From assembly GCA_029243145.1 (NCBI GenBank), contig JAQWSQ010000143.1, positions 1 to 64,000 on the forward strand: a stretch of DNA of 64,000 nucleotides, written 5' to 3'. Positions 37,250 through 46,060 of this stretch are shown piece by piece. The translations under genes were made by a program, and so were the position numbers. Numbering within the stretch: the first letter of the stretch is position 1; each line of letters starts with the position of its first letter. This DNA is from Planctomycetaceae bacterium. Lineage in GTDB: Bacteria; Planctomycetota; Planctomycetia; Planctomycetales; Planctomycetaceae. The notes below the pieces were generated by a model. That model did not search any database. It worked only from the letters and a program-made list of their open reading frames with translations, and was not told the DNA's origin.

Positions 37250-37389
37250 GCTGCGACTTCACAAGAGTTTGACGTGAAACGTGTTTTGTTGATCTTGCCT
37301 CATTTGTTGACGACTGCTAAAAGTCTCGAAAGACGAGGCTCGCTTTCTGCACTTGGGAGGAGCCAAAATATTCCGTAGCGAGAGAACTC

Positions 37390-38331
37390 ATGGACGAACA
37401 ACAAATCGATCAAAATGTGGATCAACAAGAACAGGCTCCGCGTCGCCGACTCGGTCGCGGCTTGAGTGCCCTGTTAGGTAACAATACTGGAGATAATCAT
37501 CAGTATGATGGAGGGCAACAAGGTCCCCAATCGACGGATGAAATTCATGTCGATCTGATTGAACGGAATCCTTTTCAGCCGCGCAAAGAATTTGCCGCTG
37601 ATGGTCTCCGCGAATTGTCGGAATCGATTCAGAAGCAGGGGGTCTTGCAGCCTCTCATTGTTAGGCCCTTCGAAGATCGATACCAACTCATCGCGGGGGA
37701 GCGTCGCTTGTTGGCTTCCAAACAAGCCGGGCGAGAAACGATCTCGTGTCGAGTGATTGAAGCCGACGATCAAACCGTTTGTGAAATTGCTATCGACGAA
37801 AATCTCAAACGACGAGACTTGAGCGTCCTCGAGAAGGCAGAAGCCTTTCAGGATTACATTGACCGTTTCGATTGTTCGCAAGAAGAGTTGGCCAATCGCC
37901 TGAGTCTTGATCGATCCACCATCAGTAATATGATCCGCTTATTGAGCCTCTGCGAAGACGCCAAGATCGCTTTGCGAGAAGAAAAAATCTCAGCCGGTCA
38001 CGCACGAGCCATCCTTTCGCTTGATGAACCCGGACAGCAGGCAATGTGTCAGCAGATTCAGAAAGAGTCTCTTTCGGTGCGTGCCACGGAAAAAAATGTC
38101 AAAGCTTCGCAGGCTGGAGACAACCCAGACGTCGTTCCGTTCCCCAAAGGCAACTCAGCGGCTCCCGGCAGAAGCAACCACATTGACTCCATCGAGCAAC
38201 AGTTATGCGAGCAATTTAGTGCGAAAGTGGTCATCAAATTGAAGACTGCCGACTCTGGACAAGTTGTCATTCCTTTCGCCACAAATGACGACTTTGAACG
38301 AATTTTGCAAACATTGAGACGTGTGGCCTGA
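37390..38331 (+). CDS. parB: Chromosome-partitioning protein ParB
   Basis: 313 residues. ParB is a CTP-dependent clamp that loads at parS and spreads to organise chromosome segregation with ParA. The N-terminal RRRLGRGLSALLG is typical. The CTPase part has ERNPFQPRKEF and the C-motif IAGERRLLAS (canonically GERRxRA; here Leu at the Arg position). ENLKRRDLSVLEKAEAF and the helix-turn-helix QEELANRLSLDRSTISNMIRLLSL bind parS, and the end VVIKLKTADSGQVVIPF is the dimerisation domain. Five parS-like sites lie 0.7-2.8 kb upstream. ParA is not adjacent or elsewhere in the window. A degenerate site (37266-37281) lies in its leader. Confidence 0.96.
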   Translation: MDEQQIDQNVDQQEQAPRRRLGRGLSALLGNNTGDNHQYDGGQQGPQSTDEIHVDLIERNPFQPRKEFAADGLRELSESIQKQGVLQPLIVRPFEDRYQLIAGERRLLASKQAGRETISCRVIEADDQTVCEIAIDENLKRRDLSVLEKAEAFQDYIDRFDCSQEELANRLSLDRSTISNMIRLLSLCEDAKIALREEKISAGHARAILSLDEPGQQAMCQQIQKESLSVRATEKNVKASQAGDNPDVVPFPKGNSAAPGRSNHIDSIEQQLCEQFSAKVVIKLKTADSGQVVIPFATNDDFERILQTLRRVA

Positions 38332-38432
38332 AGCGAAGAGAAAGATTCCTTCAACGAACGCCCTTTTGATCGTTGACGGCGTGAGCTTTCAGTCTTAGAC
38401 TGTGGCTCTTGAGTGAACGATTCACTCACCCT

Positions 38433-38507
38433 CGGGATGTAGCTCAGCCTGGCTAGAGCGCCTGCTTTGGGAGCTGGAAGTCGCAGGTTCGAATCCTGTC
38501 ATCCCGA
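38433..38507 (+). tRNA. tRNA-Pro (anticodon TGG)
   Basis: CGGGATG pairs with CATCCCG at the acceptor; the D arm is GCTC...GAGC, the T arm GCAGG-TTCGAAT-CCTGT. The anticodon loop is TTTGGGA, giving TGG, flanked by CCTGC and GCTGG, which leaves a T:T mismatch in the middle of the anticodon stem. CCA is not encoded. It lies between parB and the STAS gene. Confidence 0.93.
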
Positions 38508-38613
38508 CTTTGCCCCACGATTTTATTTTTATTGGCTATTGGCCAATCGCGTTTCATGAGAGCGAACCTTCTCTATGGGTTCACTCTTTAGCAGATCAGG
38601 GGAGAATCACTCC

Positions 38614-38949
38614 ATGTCATCTGGCTCAAAAGCGTTGGAGTTATATCAGGCCGGACCGCTCACCGTCATTGGTTTTTATGGCCGACAAATTCTCGAGGGG
38701 ATCACTCCTCTCGATTGTCGGACTGAACTCGAAAACATTATTAGCGACTATCACTGTCGCACAATTGCTTTTGATCTCACAGGCATGAGATTGCTCCCTT
38801 CCGGTATGCTGGGTCTCTTTGCATCCGTTAAGAAAACGGGAGTTGATATACTTTTGTATAATGCGGGCCGAGATGTTCGAGAAGTGCTTGAAGTCACCAA
38901 GCTGGACACAATGCTCGAGCTGTTCGAAGTCGATGTGACGACTGGTTGA
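38614..38949 (+). CDS. STAS-domain protein (anti-sigma factor antagonist-like)
   Basis: 112 residues from the ATG at 38614 with GGGGAG about 11 bases upstream. The STAS fold is visible: LTVIGFYGRQILEG, RTIAFDLTGMRLLPSGML and GVDILLYNAGRDVREVLEVT, with Ser in LLPSGML where SpoIIAA/RsbV are phosphorylated. Such proteins bind anti-sigma kinases and release sigma factors, or act as regulators in other partner-switch systems. No partner kinase (RsbW type) or phosphatase is adjacent. It may be cotranscribed with the serine hydrolase gene that starts 11 bases later. Confidence 0.8.
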   Translation: MSSGSKALELYQAGPLTVIGFYGRQILEGITPLDCRTELENIISDYHCRTIAFDLTGMRLLPSGMLGLFASVKKTGVDILLYNAGRDVREVLEVTKLDTMLELFEVDVTTG

Positions 38950-38959
38950 GAAAATTCCG

Positions 38960-40108
38960 ATGTCTGACTTCGCCGATTCGCTTGCCAAACATTCCCTCTG
39001 GGACCGGGCCATCAAAGTTTGCCAACAGTGGTCTCTCGATGATCGCATTCCTGCAATGTCACTCATGGTGGGGACGAAAAACGAATCGGCCGGTCCTTTC
39101 TGTTTTGGACGACGCCAACTGAATGATGCTCCGGTCGCCGATTCTCCTGATTCTGACGAGACGCTTTTTTTGATTGCTTCCATCACAAAGCCGATTCTGG
39201 CGATGGGCATTCTCCAATTGGTCGAGCAGGGAGAATTGTTGCTGGGAACCAAAGTGAGTGATCTGATTCCCGAGTTTGGTAGAGCCGGAACTTACGGGAT
39301 TACCATCCGTCATCTCCTCACCCATACATCGGGCCTTCCCGATATGCTCCCCGATAATCGTTCGTTGCGAGAAAATCATGCACCACTCTCTGATTTTGTC
39401 GCCCAAACATGCAGTGTTGATTTGGAGTTTCCGACAGGTCGTGATGCCTCTTACTCGAGCATGGGATTCACTCTATTAGGCGAAGTGATCCAGCGAGTCA
39501 CCGGGCAGACCACCGCCAGCTATTTGCAACAAAATTTGTTTGAGCCACTCGGAATGCACGATTCGGTCTTGGGTGCTCCTGCGGAATGGTATCAGGGCGA
39601 TTGTCCTAAAATTGAGCGTGTTGCCGAAAGCCGTATCCCGGCAGATTGGGATTTAGGAGCAGACTGGAATTGGAATAGTCGATATTGGCGAACACTGGGT
39701 GCTCCTTGGGGAGGTGTGATTTCATCCGCATCTGATTTGTCCCGCTTTGCCCGCATGATGCTTTGTGAAGGGGAATTGGACGGTCGGCGAGTTTTATCTC
39801 GACAATCCATCCGGGCGGCTATTTCCAATCAACTCGATGTTCTGAAGGATATCCCCGAGCAAACCCGCCGTTGCCGATCATGGGGATTGGGATGGAGACG
39901 CCATTGGCCCGCTCATTCGGCCAACTTTGGAGACTTGTTAAGCACGAGCAGTTTCGGACATTGGGGAGCCACGGGAACCGTCCTGTGGGTCGACCCAAAA
40001 ACCGAAATATGGGCCGTGATTCTGACGACGGAACCTCAAGAACCACGCGGAACTTTGCTCGCTCGGCTTTCAAACTTGGTCGCGGCAGCCGTGGGAGATA
40101 TTTCTTAG
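38960..40108 (+). CDS. Class C beta-lactamase-like serine hydrolase
   Basis: 382 residues without an evident signal peptide. The penicillin-binding fold is shown by the nucleophile motif SITKP in FLIASITKPILAMGIL, the second motif YSSMGFTLLGEVIQRVTG (Tyr-x-Ser) and the third-region FGHWGATGTVLWVDP near the C terminus. HLLTHTSGLPDMLP is typical of the EstB/CubicO-type family. These enzymes include esterases, peptidases and beta-lactamases; lack of an export signal argues against an antibiotic-resistance role. It lies 11 bases after the STAS gene. Confidence 0.85.
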   Translation: MSDFADSLAKHSLWDRAIKVCQQWSLDDRIPAMSLMVGTKNESAGPFCFGRRQLNDAPVADSPDSDETLFLIASITKPILAMGILQLVEQGELLLGTKVSDLIPEFGRAGTYGITIRHLLTHTSGLPDMLPDNRSLRENHAPLSDFVAQTCSVDLEFPTGRDASYSSMGFTLLGEVIQRVTGQTTASYLQQNLFEPLGMHDSVLGAPAEWYQGDCPKIERVAESRIPADWDLGADWNWNSRYWRTLGAPWGGVISSASDLSRFARMMLCEGELDGRRVLSRQSIRAAISNQLDVLKDIPEQTRRCRSWGLGWRRHWPAHSANFGDLLSTSSFGHWGATGTVLWVDPKTEIWAVILTTEPQEPRGTLLARLSNLVAAAVGDIS

Positions 40109-40578
40109 CAAAGTGTCTCACGCAGGTACCATCTTATTTGGCTGTTTGTAAATTCTTTGGGGCGATCATTTCTAGAACAAGTTGCAGTATTCCTTCTCTT
40201 TCCTGAAGCAGTTTCACGTTCTGTTCAGTCTTTCGTCGTTTTCGTTTCGTCATCAGACTCTCCTTTGGCCATCATCGGCCTGTTGACTCTCATAACAAAT
40301 GGATCAGATAATGGCGAGCACGCCACTCACATGCTTTTTCATCACAATACCTCTCATAACTCTCAGGAATGTCGCTTTCGCAAACAACATTGTTTACGCT
40401 ATGAGAGAATACGTGAGTTATCATAAACGAGGTGCCTGTAGGACGGATGAGGAGGTTCTACAATCCTCTTCAATAGTAAAACTACGCACATGGCGCAAAA
40501 ACTTATTATCGATAGCAGCACAGATATCTTGTTCGCGTAACAACCACTTCCAGGCCAACTCTTACGAAGTTATCTCTC
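40109..40578. other. Gene-free stretch
   Basis: About 470 bases. Two copies of CTCATAAC (about 40284 and 40353) occur and the AT content rises, but no gene, terminator or promoter is clear. The phosphodiesterase promoter should be here. Confidence 0.35.
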
Positions 40579-41898
40579 ATGAGCCAGCACGTTGCTTTAG
40601 TCTCCCTCCCCGGTTTGAGATCTCAAGATCTCGACTTGATGCCGAACCTCAAAGCTCTCGCGGATCGCGGTGGATCTCGTCCTCTCGTTCCCAGCTTCCC
40701 TGCCGTCACCTGTTCTGTGCAAGCGACGCTCACCACGGGAGTCACTCCCGACAAACACGGCATCACGGCGAACGGTTTTTTCTGGCGTGACAAACAGCAA
40801 GTCGAATTATGGACCGCGTGGAATGAGATTTTTGAAGCCCCGCAAGTGTGGGATATTCTGCATGAGAAAGATGAATCGATCACGTCGGCGGTCTGGTTTC
40901 CTCTGCACATCAAAGGCTGCGGCGGCGATTACATCTGCACCTTCGCCCCCATTCATAATCCCGATGGTTCGGAATCATTGTGGTGCTACACCAAACCGAC
41001 AGAGATGTATGGCGAATTGCGAGACACCTTTGGCCACTTTCCGCTGAAGCATTTCTGGGGACCACTCGCTAACATCAAATCGAGCGATTGGATCATCGAT
41101 TCGGGTATCCACGGTGCGAAGAAGCTGAAACCGAATTTCAGTTACGTCTATCTTCCACACCTTGATTATGCCGCTCAAAAATTTGGTCCAGACAGCGAAC
41201 AGGCTCTCGCTGCTGTCAAAGAGATCGACGCCGCTCTCGAACGGATGATTGCCGGATACGAAGAAGCACTCGGCGACGTGACCTGGTTGGTCGCCAGCGA
41301 ATATGTCATCACGGAAGTGGAGGGAGTCAGTTATCCGAATCGCAAATTGCGAGAAGCCGGTTTTCTGTCACTCGATACCGATGACGACGGCAAAGAAGTC
41401 CTCAATCCGGGTGCCTCGACCGCGTGGGCACTGGCCGATCATCAACTGGCTCACGTTTATGTGCAAAATGAAGCCGCCATTCATGGTGTCGCCGAACTCT
41501 TCCGCAACGATCCTGATGTCGAAAAAGTCTTGGTGGGAGCAGAACGAGCAGAATACAACCTCGATCATCCGCGCAGCGGTGAAGTCGTTTTAATCTCCAA
41601 ACCGGAGAAATGGTTCGCTTATTACTGGTGGCTCGATGATGCCGATGCCCCCGCGTTTGCTCACACGGTCGATATTCATCGCAAACCGGGATACGACCCA
41701 GTCGAAATGTTTTTCAACATGGAAACCAAGTCCACTCCGCTCGATGCAACACTCGTGAAGGGTTCGCACGGCTATCCCGCCGATGATCCGAGTCGGCACG
41801 GAGTGATTGTCTCTTCAAACGCCGGGTTATTGACTGATCGAGAATCGGTTGCCGACACCGATGTCACGCCGATGATCCTTTCGGTGTTCGGCTATTAA
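40579..41898 (+). CDS. Alkaline phosphatase-superfamily phosphodiesterase (NPP type)
   Basis: 439 residues, no signal peptide. Members of the type I phosphodiesterase/nucleotide pyrophosphatase family hydrolyse phosphodiesters or release phosphate using two divalent metal ions and a Thr nucleophile. The core motif is visible: [20 protein letters not shown], then [11 protein letters not shown]. Later metal-site segments are [25 protein letters not shown] and [15 protein letters not shown]. Related enzymes include phosphonoacetate hydrolases and phosphoglycerate mutase-like proteins; the substrate here is not clear. It is convergent with the DUF4159 protein gene, which ends 10 bases on. Confidence 0.85.
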   Translation: MSQHVALVSLPGLRSQDLDLMPNLKALADRGGSRPLVPSFPAVTCSVQATLTTGVTPDKHGITANGFFWRDKQQVELWTAWNEIFEAPQVWDILHEKDESITSAVWFPLHIKGCGGDYICTFAPIHNPDGSESLWCYTKPTEMYGELRDTFGHFPLKHFWGPLANIKSSDWIIDSGIHGAKKLKPNFSYVYLPHLDYAAQKFGPDSEQALAAVKEIDAALERMIAGYEEALGDVTWLVASEYVITEVEGVSYPNRKLREAGFLSLDTDDDGKEVLNPGASTAWALADHQLAHVYVQNEAAIHGVAELFRNDPDVEKVLVGAERAEYNLDHPRSGEVVLISKPEKWFAYYWWLDDADAPAFAHTVDIHRKPGYDPVEMFFNMETKSTPLDATLVKGSHGYPADDPSRHGVIVSSNAGLLTDRESVADTDVTPMILSVFGY

Positions 41899-41908
41899 CG
41901 GCTTCCGA

Positions 41909-44281
41909 TCAGCGAATGCTTGGTGATTGTTGTTGCGAATAGATCACGATATTCATGGCGATGTGGAGTGCATCTTCGGGTGAGTAGCCATTGCAGATGA
42001 GCGATGTTTGACGTTCGAGTGCACAGCTTAGATCATATTGACTGTAGATGACCGCCAGTCGTCCATCGATTTCGATCCCGTACAAAACTGGCTCCCCTTT
42101 TTGCGTGAGCGTTTTCAAAGGTTGACCGGGACGATTCACGGAAGGCAAGCGACGTGTGACCTGCCGAATATCGAAAGGCGTTTGCATCAGTTCGTGTTCA
42201 ACGGGAATACGCGTGAGCTTTTGATTGGGAAAGAGTTTTCCGATTTCCTTACGAAACGCGACATCAAATTGAGACGCACCGCAACAGGCATCTGCGAAGA
42301 GAACCCCATCTCGGTTGAGATATTTTCTTAACTGTTCTCGCTCTGCCTCGCTGAACGAAAACGATTGCCGACCGTGAATGTAGAGCATCGGAAAATTGAA
42401 GATGTTCTGATCACTGGGAACGAAATTTTTCTTGGTCGTCGAAACCGCACCCACTTGCTCGTTGAGAGCTTTCAACAAATTCCGTAATGCCATGGGGGCG
42501 GTATCCCATCCCCCTTCATGGCGTAATTTGGCAATTTGCAAGAACCCGCGTTCGATGGCTTCTAATGGGTTATCACTGCCAGCACGTTCCTGGCTTTCGA
42601 GTTTGTCGGCAGGTTCGCGCCCCGTGACGTATGCGACAATATTGGTCCCTAGTTTCATTTTCTGGTCAATCTTGAGACTGTTTTGCGGGGACCGACCGGG
42701 GGGATCGATTTGTGACCAATGATCCCAGAGGCAACCGATATCATCGGGTGAATAGATGATGGGCGTGCGACAACCAAAGTCGATGCCCCATAACTTATGT
42801 GCTTCGTCCGACAATAGAAACTCGCTGCGGTACACGGGATGGTCGGCAGTCAGCCGTTTGAACAGATTGGCTTCTTCGGGATACAACAGCTTCACAATAC
42901 GACGAAACCCATCATCAAACTCAGCCGATTGACAACCAGCCGCGGCGAGCAAAGTTCCTCCTTGATCGAGATATTGCCTCAACCGGCGAATATCATCGGG
43001 CGTGAGCTGCGGAGCACGATCACTGGCAAGATAAAGTATGGGCGACTGTACCAAGACCGAAAGCGCATTTTCATCGGTTAATTTCGGAAGTTCGAGAACT
43101 TGCCAAGTGAGTAGTTTGGGCCAACCATCCTGAGTCGAAATAAAATCCATCAGGTGATGAACGTCTCGGGGATGCTGATTCCAAAGGGATTCCGGGATTT
43201 CGGCCCCCGGACCTCCACCGAATTTCAGTTTGGAGATTACGACCGGCGACAGTCCCTTGGAAAGAAATAACATGGCAAAGGTTGTGGACAATATTTGATC
43301 GCCATCAAGTCCACCTTGTTGAGAACTCCAGAAACCTCGCCCCGATTGTCCTTTAATCAGGTATTCGGAACCGGCTCGATACCAATCATTGTTTTCACCA
43401 AAGAATCGTCGACCGCTCAATCGCCCGGCGCGTTCGAGTCCATAAAGGTAGTAAAACAGATAGTTACTCGATTTACCGGGATTAGAGCCGATAGAAAATT
43501 TCTTGGACAACCACTCGATACCACGAGAAATCACCTGGTTATCGTCTCGATCCTGACAACAATTAAAATTGTCGTCAGGGTCTCCTAGCATCGTTTCGCA
43601 GATGACAGAGGAGGCGATTCCCGCCACTGTCATGCTTCCCGAACTGGTGCCACTGCCCTGATATCCCCAGCCTCCATCAGAAGATTGCTTTGATTGCCAA
43701 TATCTCTGAGCATTGACCCAAGTCTCACGTTTGACGGGAACTCCATAATGGGCCGCCTCCCGCAAGGCGAGAACCGAATACTGGCTGTTACTTTCATCGG
43801 CAGCTCCACCTTGACCTCCCCCCAATCGATATGACCATCCTCCCACATTGGCTCCACTGACGACTTGTCCGTTTTCGATCAAGGAGGCAAGCCGGATGAT
43901 TCGATTACGATCCGTGTCTTGATCGGCTACCGCCAGCGCCATCAGCATCAGTGAAAGTTCATAGTTTTCGGAACGCCCGGTGATCCTGGGCCATTCTGCA
44001 GGCGGCAACGACCGCAAATAGCCAAGCCCTTTCTGAACCGAGACATCAGTCACCGGGACTTGCGAATTCAGCATTGCCATCAATGCCAGAGAGGTGATAC
44101 CGATGTGAAACTGATCCTTCTCAGATCCCCAATGACCATCACCTTGTTGTTGAGTTTTGAGATAGCGAACTCCGGCTTGCAGTGATCTCGCAACTTGGTC
44201 TCTGGTTAACTGCCCCTGAACAGGTTGACAGAAGAATGTGGTCAGACAGACCAAAGTGATCATATTTCGGCGTTGAAACAT
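41909..44281 (-). CDS. Secreted protein: terpenoid-cyclase-like toroid plus two DUF4159 domains
   Basis: 790 residues; GGAAGGA lies about 6 bases before the ATG at 44281, supporting this start. A signal peptide (MITLVCLTTFFCQPVQG) is followed by alpha/alpha-toroid repeats of the prenyltransferase/squalene-oxidase type (GVRYLKTQQQGDGHWG, YWQSKQSSDGGWGYQG, GRGFWSSQQGG) to about residue 330. Two DUF4159-type domains follow: PILYLASDRAPQLTPDD with LRQYLDQGGTLLAA, and PMLYIHGRQSFSFSEAE with LRKYLNRDGVLFADACCG. No catalytic acids of squalene cyclases (DxDD) were seen, so the toroid is probably a binding scaffold. The gene stands alone. Function unknown. Confidence 0.8.
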   Translation of the reverse strand: MFQRRNMITLVCLTTFFCQPVQGQLTRDQVARSLQAGVRYLKTQQQGDGHWGSEKDQFHIGITSLALMAMLNSQVPVTDVSVQKGLGYLRSLPPAEWPRITGRSENYELSLMLMALAVADQDTDRNRIIRLASLIENGQVVSGANVGGWSYRLGGGQGGAADESNSQYSVLALREAAHYGVPVKRETWVNAQRYWQSKQSSDGGWGYQGSGTSSGSMTVAGIASSVICETMLGDPDDNFNCCQDRDDNQVISRGIEWLSKKFSIGSNPGKSSNYLFYYLYGLERAGRLSGRRFFGENNDWYRAGSEYLIKGQSGRGFWSSQQGGLDGDQILSTTFAMLFLSKGLSPVVISKLKFGGGPGAEIPESLWNQHPRDVHHLMDFISTQDGWPKLLTWQVLELPKLTDENALSVLVQSPILYLASDRAPQLTPDDIRRLRQYLDQGGTLLAAAGCQSAEFDDGFRRIVKLLYPEEANLFKRLTADHPVYRSEFLLSDEAHKLWGIDFGCRTPIIYSPDDIGCLWDHWSQIDPPGRSPQNSLKIDQKMKLGTNIVAYVTGREPADKLESQERAGSDNPLEAIERGFLQIAKLRHEGGWDTAPMALRNLLKALNEQVGAVSTTKKNFVPSDQNIFNFPMLYIHGRQSFSFSEAEREQLRKYLNRDGVLFADACCGASQFDVAFRKEIGKLFPNQKLTRIPVEHELMQTPFDIRQVTRRLPSVNRPGQPLKTLTQKGEPVLYGIEIDGRLAVIYSQYDLSCALERQTSLICNGYSPEDALHIAMNIVIYSQQQSPSIR

Positions 44282-44473
44282 CGCGAATCCTTCCGGGAAA
44301 GCCGGGAATCGAGTAGAGATCCCACACCAACTCTCAGTATATCAATTCTCGTTGATTCAGACATCCCCAGCCGCTTGCCTGTGTTACCGCAAAGTGCTAC
44401 GTTGGAAGGTTCTTCCGTCGATTTGAATCGATGATTTTCGACCTTTCTGGCTCACACCTGCGGAACGAGACTC

Positions 44474-45718
44474 ATGCCCTTGCCCGATGAATCCCGAATT
44501 GTCATTACCGGGATCGGATTAACGGCCCCCAATGGAAATTCACTCACCGAATACCGCGAGAATTTGCTAGCGGGTAAATCGGGAGTCGTCCCGTTCGAAA
44601 CACGCTATATGCCTCCCACGGTGGCTGGAGTATGTGACTTTGAAGTCACCCGTCACCAAAAGCGAAAAGAAGCACGCCGAGGCACACGCGCTGGTCAGGT
44701 GGCCGTCTATTGTGCCAACGAAGCCGTCGTCGATTCCCAACTCGATTGGGAAAACACAGCCAAAAATCGCGTCGGTGTGTATCTCGGTATCACCGAGCAT
44801 GGCAATGTTGAGACCGAAAACGAGATCTACGAAATCACTCAGTTCGACTACGACACCAAAGTCTGGTCGCATCATCATAATCCGCGGACCGTTGCCAATA
44901 ATCCGGCTGGCGAAGTCACCATCAATATGAAGATCACCGGCCCGCACCTGACGGTTGGTGCGGCCTGTGCAGCCGGCAATGCCGGCTTCATCCAGGGAGT
45001 ACAAATGCTCCGTCTGAATGAAGTCGATGTCGCGATTTGTGGGGGAGTTTCGGAAAGTATTCATACCTTTGGAATTTTTGCCAGCTTCCAAAGCCAGGGG
45101 GCATTGGCCAAACATGACGATCCCACTCAAGCGTGTCGTCCTTTCGATGTGAATCGCAACGGAATCGTGGTTGCCGAAGGGGGAGGCATTTGTACGCTGG
45201 AGAGACTGTCTGATGCCAAGGCTCGCGGAGCTCGTATTTACGGTGAAATCGTCGGATACGGCATGAATTCCGACGCCACCGACTTTGTGCTGCCTTCTGC
45301 CGAAAGACAGGCCGAATGCCTGGAATTGGCCTTGGGAAGAGCAAATCTAACAGCCAGCGATATCGATATCGTCAGCTCTCATGCGACCGCGACGGAAATG
45401 GGAGATATTCAGGAAGCAAAAGCCTTACATACGGTGTTTGGAGACCGGGAATCGCTGGCCATCAACAATACAAAAAGCTTTATTGGCCATGCGATGGGAG
45501 CGGCCGGAGCCCTCGAATTACTGGGAAATCTTCCAGCCTTTGAAGATCGGGTCGCGCACGCTACAATCAACCTCACAGATCCTGACCCAAATATCGCCCT
45601 CAAACAACTGGTGGCTAACGAGCCTCGTGAACTACCAAAGGTCGATTACATCCTGAACAACTCGTTCGGAATGCTGGGCATTAATTCGGTGCTTATTGTA
45701 AAGCGTTACGAAGCATAA
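44474..45718 (+). CDS. Beta-ketoacyl-ACP synthase, FabF-like
   Basis: 414 residues. It condenses an acyl chain with malonyl-ACP. The thiolase-fold signature is complete: active-site Cys in GAACAAGNAGF (about residue 165), first His in SSHATATEMGD (about 302) and second His in KSFIGHAMGAAGALE (about 338); EVALCGG-type text appears as VDVAICGGVSES, and VVAEGGGICTLE and RPFDVNRNGIV are family positions. All three catalytic residues are kept, so it is not a chain-length-factor type. It is followed 42 bases on by an ACP gene and then by a phytoene-desaturase-like gene, suggesting a specialised lipid or polyene pathway rather than bulk fatty acid synthesis. Confidence 0.9.
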   Translation: MPLPDESRIVITGIGLTAPNGNSLTEYRENLLAGKSGVVPFETRYMPPTVAGVCDFEVTRHQKRKEARRGTRAGQVAVYCANEAVVDSQLDWENTAKNRVGVYLGITEHGNVETENEIYEITQFDYDTKVWSHHHNPRTVANNPAGEVTINMKITGPHLTVGAACAAGNAGFIQGVQMLRLNEVDVAICGGVSESIHTFGIFASFQSQGALAKHDDPTQACRPFDVNRNGIVVAEGGGICTLERLSDAKARGARIYGEIVGYGMNSDATDFVLPSAERQAECLELALGRANLTASDIDIVSSHATATEMGDIQEAKALHTVFGDRESLAINNTKSFIGHAMGAAGALELLGNLPAFEDRVAHATINLTDPDPNIALKQLVANEPRELPKVDYILNNSFGMLGINSVLIVKRYEA

Positions 45719-45760
45719 ACTTGCGAATAGTGGCGGAAAACTGATCCGTCGGAGAGACGA

Positions 45761-46024
45761 ATGAACGAAGAGCAGATTCGACTGGTGATCCTCGATATTC
45801 TGGACAAAATTGCGCCAGATGAAGACCTGACAGATCTTGATGACTCCCAGCCCTTCCGCGACCAGATGGAACTGGACAGCATGGATTTCCTCGATATCGT
45901 CATGGAATTGCGAAAGCGATACCGTGTTCAGATTCCGGAAGAGGATTACCAAAATCTCGTGACGATGGATAGCACCGTCACCTATCTCCTCCCTCTGCTC
46001 AAAGATGTCGAAAGCCCCGCATAA
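45761..46024 (+). CDS. Acyl carrier protein
   Basis: 87 residues, acidic and helical. The phosphopantetheine attachment Ser is in QMELDSMDFLDIVMEL (DSM replaces the usual DSL). VILDILDKIAPDEDLTDLDD forms helix I and the following loop, and DYQNLVTMDSTVTYLLPLL forms helices III-IV. It should carry intermediates for the adjacent ketosynthase. Divergence from a housekeeping ACP (DSM, extra N-terminal residues) supports a dedicated role. It ends 37 bases before the FAD-dependent oxidoreductase gene. Confidence 0.92.
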   Translation: MNEEQIRLVILDILDKIAPDEDLTDLDDSQPFRDQMELDSMDFLDIVMELRKRYRVQIPEEDYQNLVTMDSTVTYLLPLLKDVESPA

Positions 46025-46060
46025 TCGGGAGATCCTCTCACGAGTGATCAGTCCCGGCAC

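Noticed and set aside
35076-38331. parA next to parB
   Set aside because: No Walker-type ParA ATPase is present; neighbours are TPR, glycosyltransferase and NosR-like genes.
38960-40108. Antibiotic-resistance beta-lactamase
   Set aside because: It has the general serine-hydrolase motifs of the EstB/CubicO-type group and no export signal, so resistance cannot be claimed.
41909-44281. Squalene-hopene cyclase for hopanoid synthesis
   Set aside because: QW-like repeats alone; no DxDD acid motif seen, and DUF4159 domains follow.
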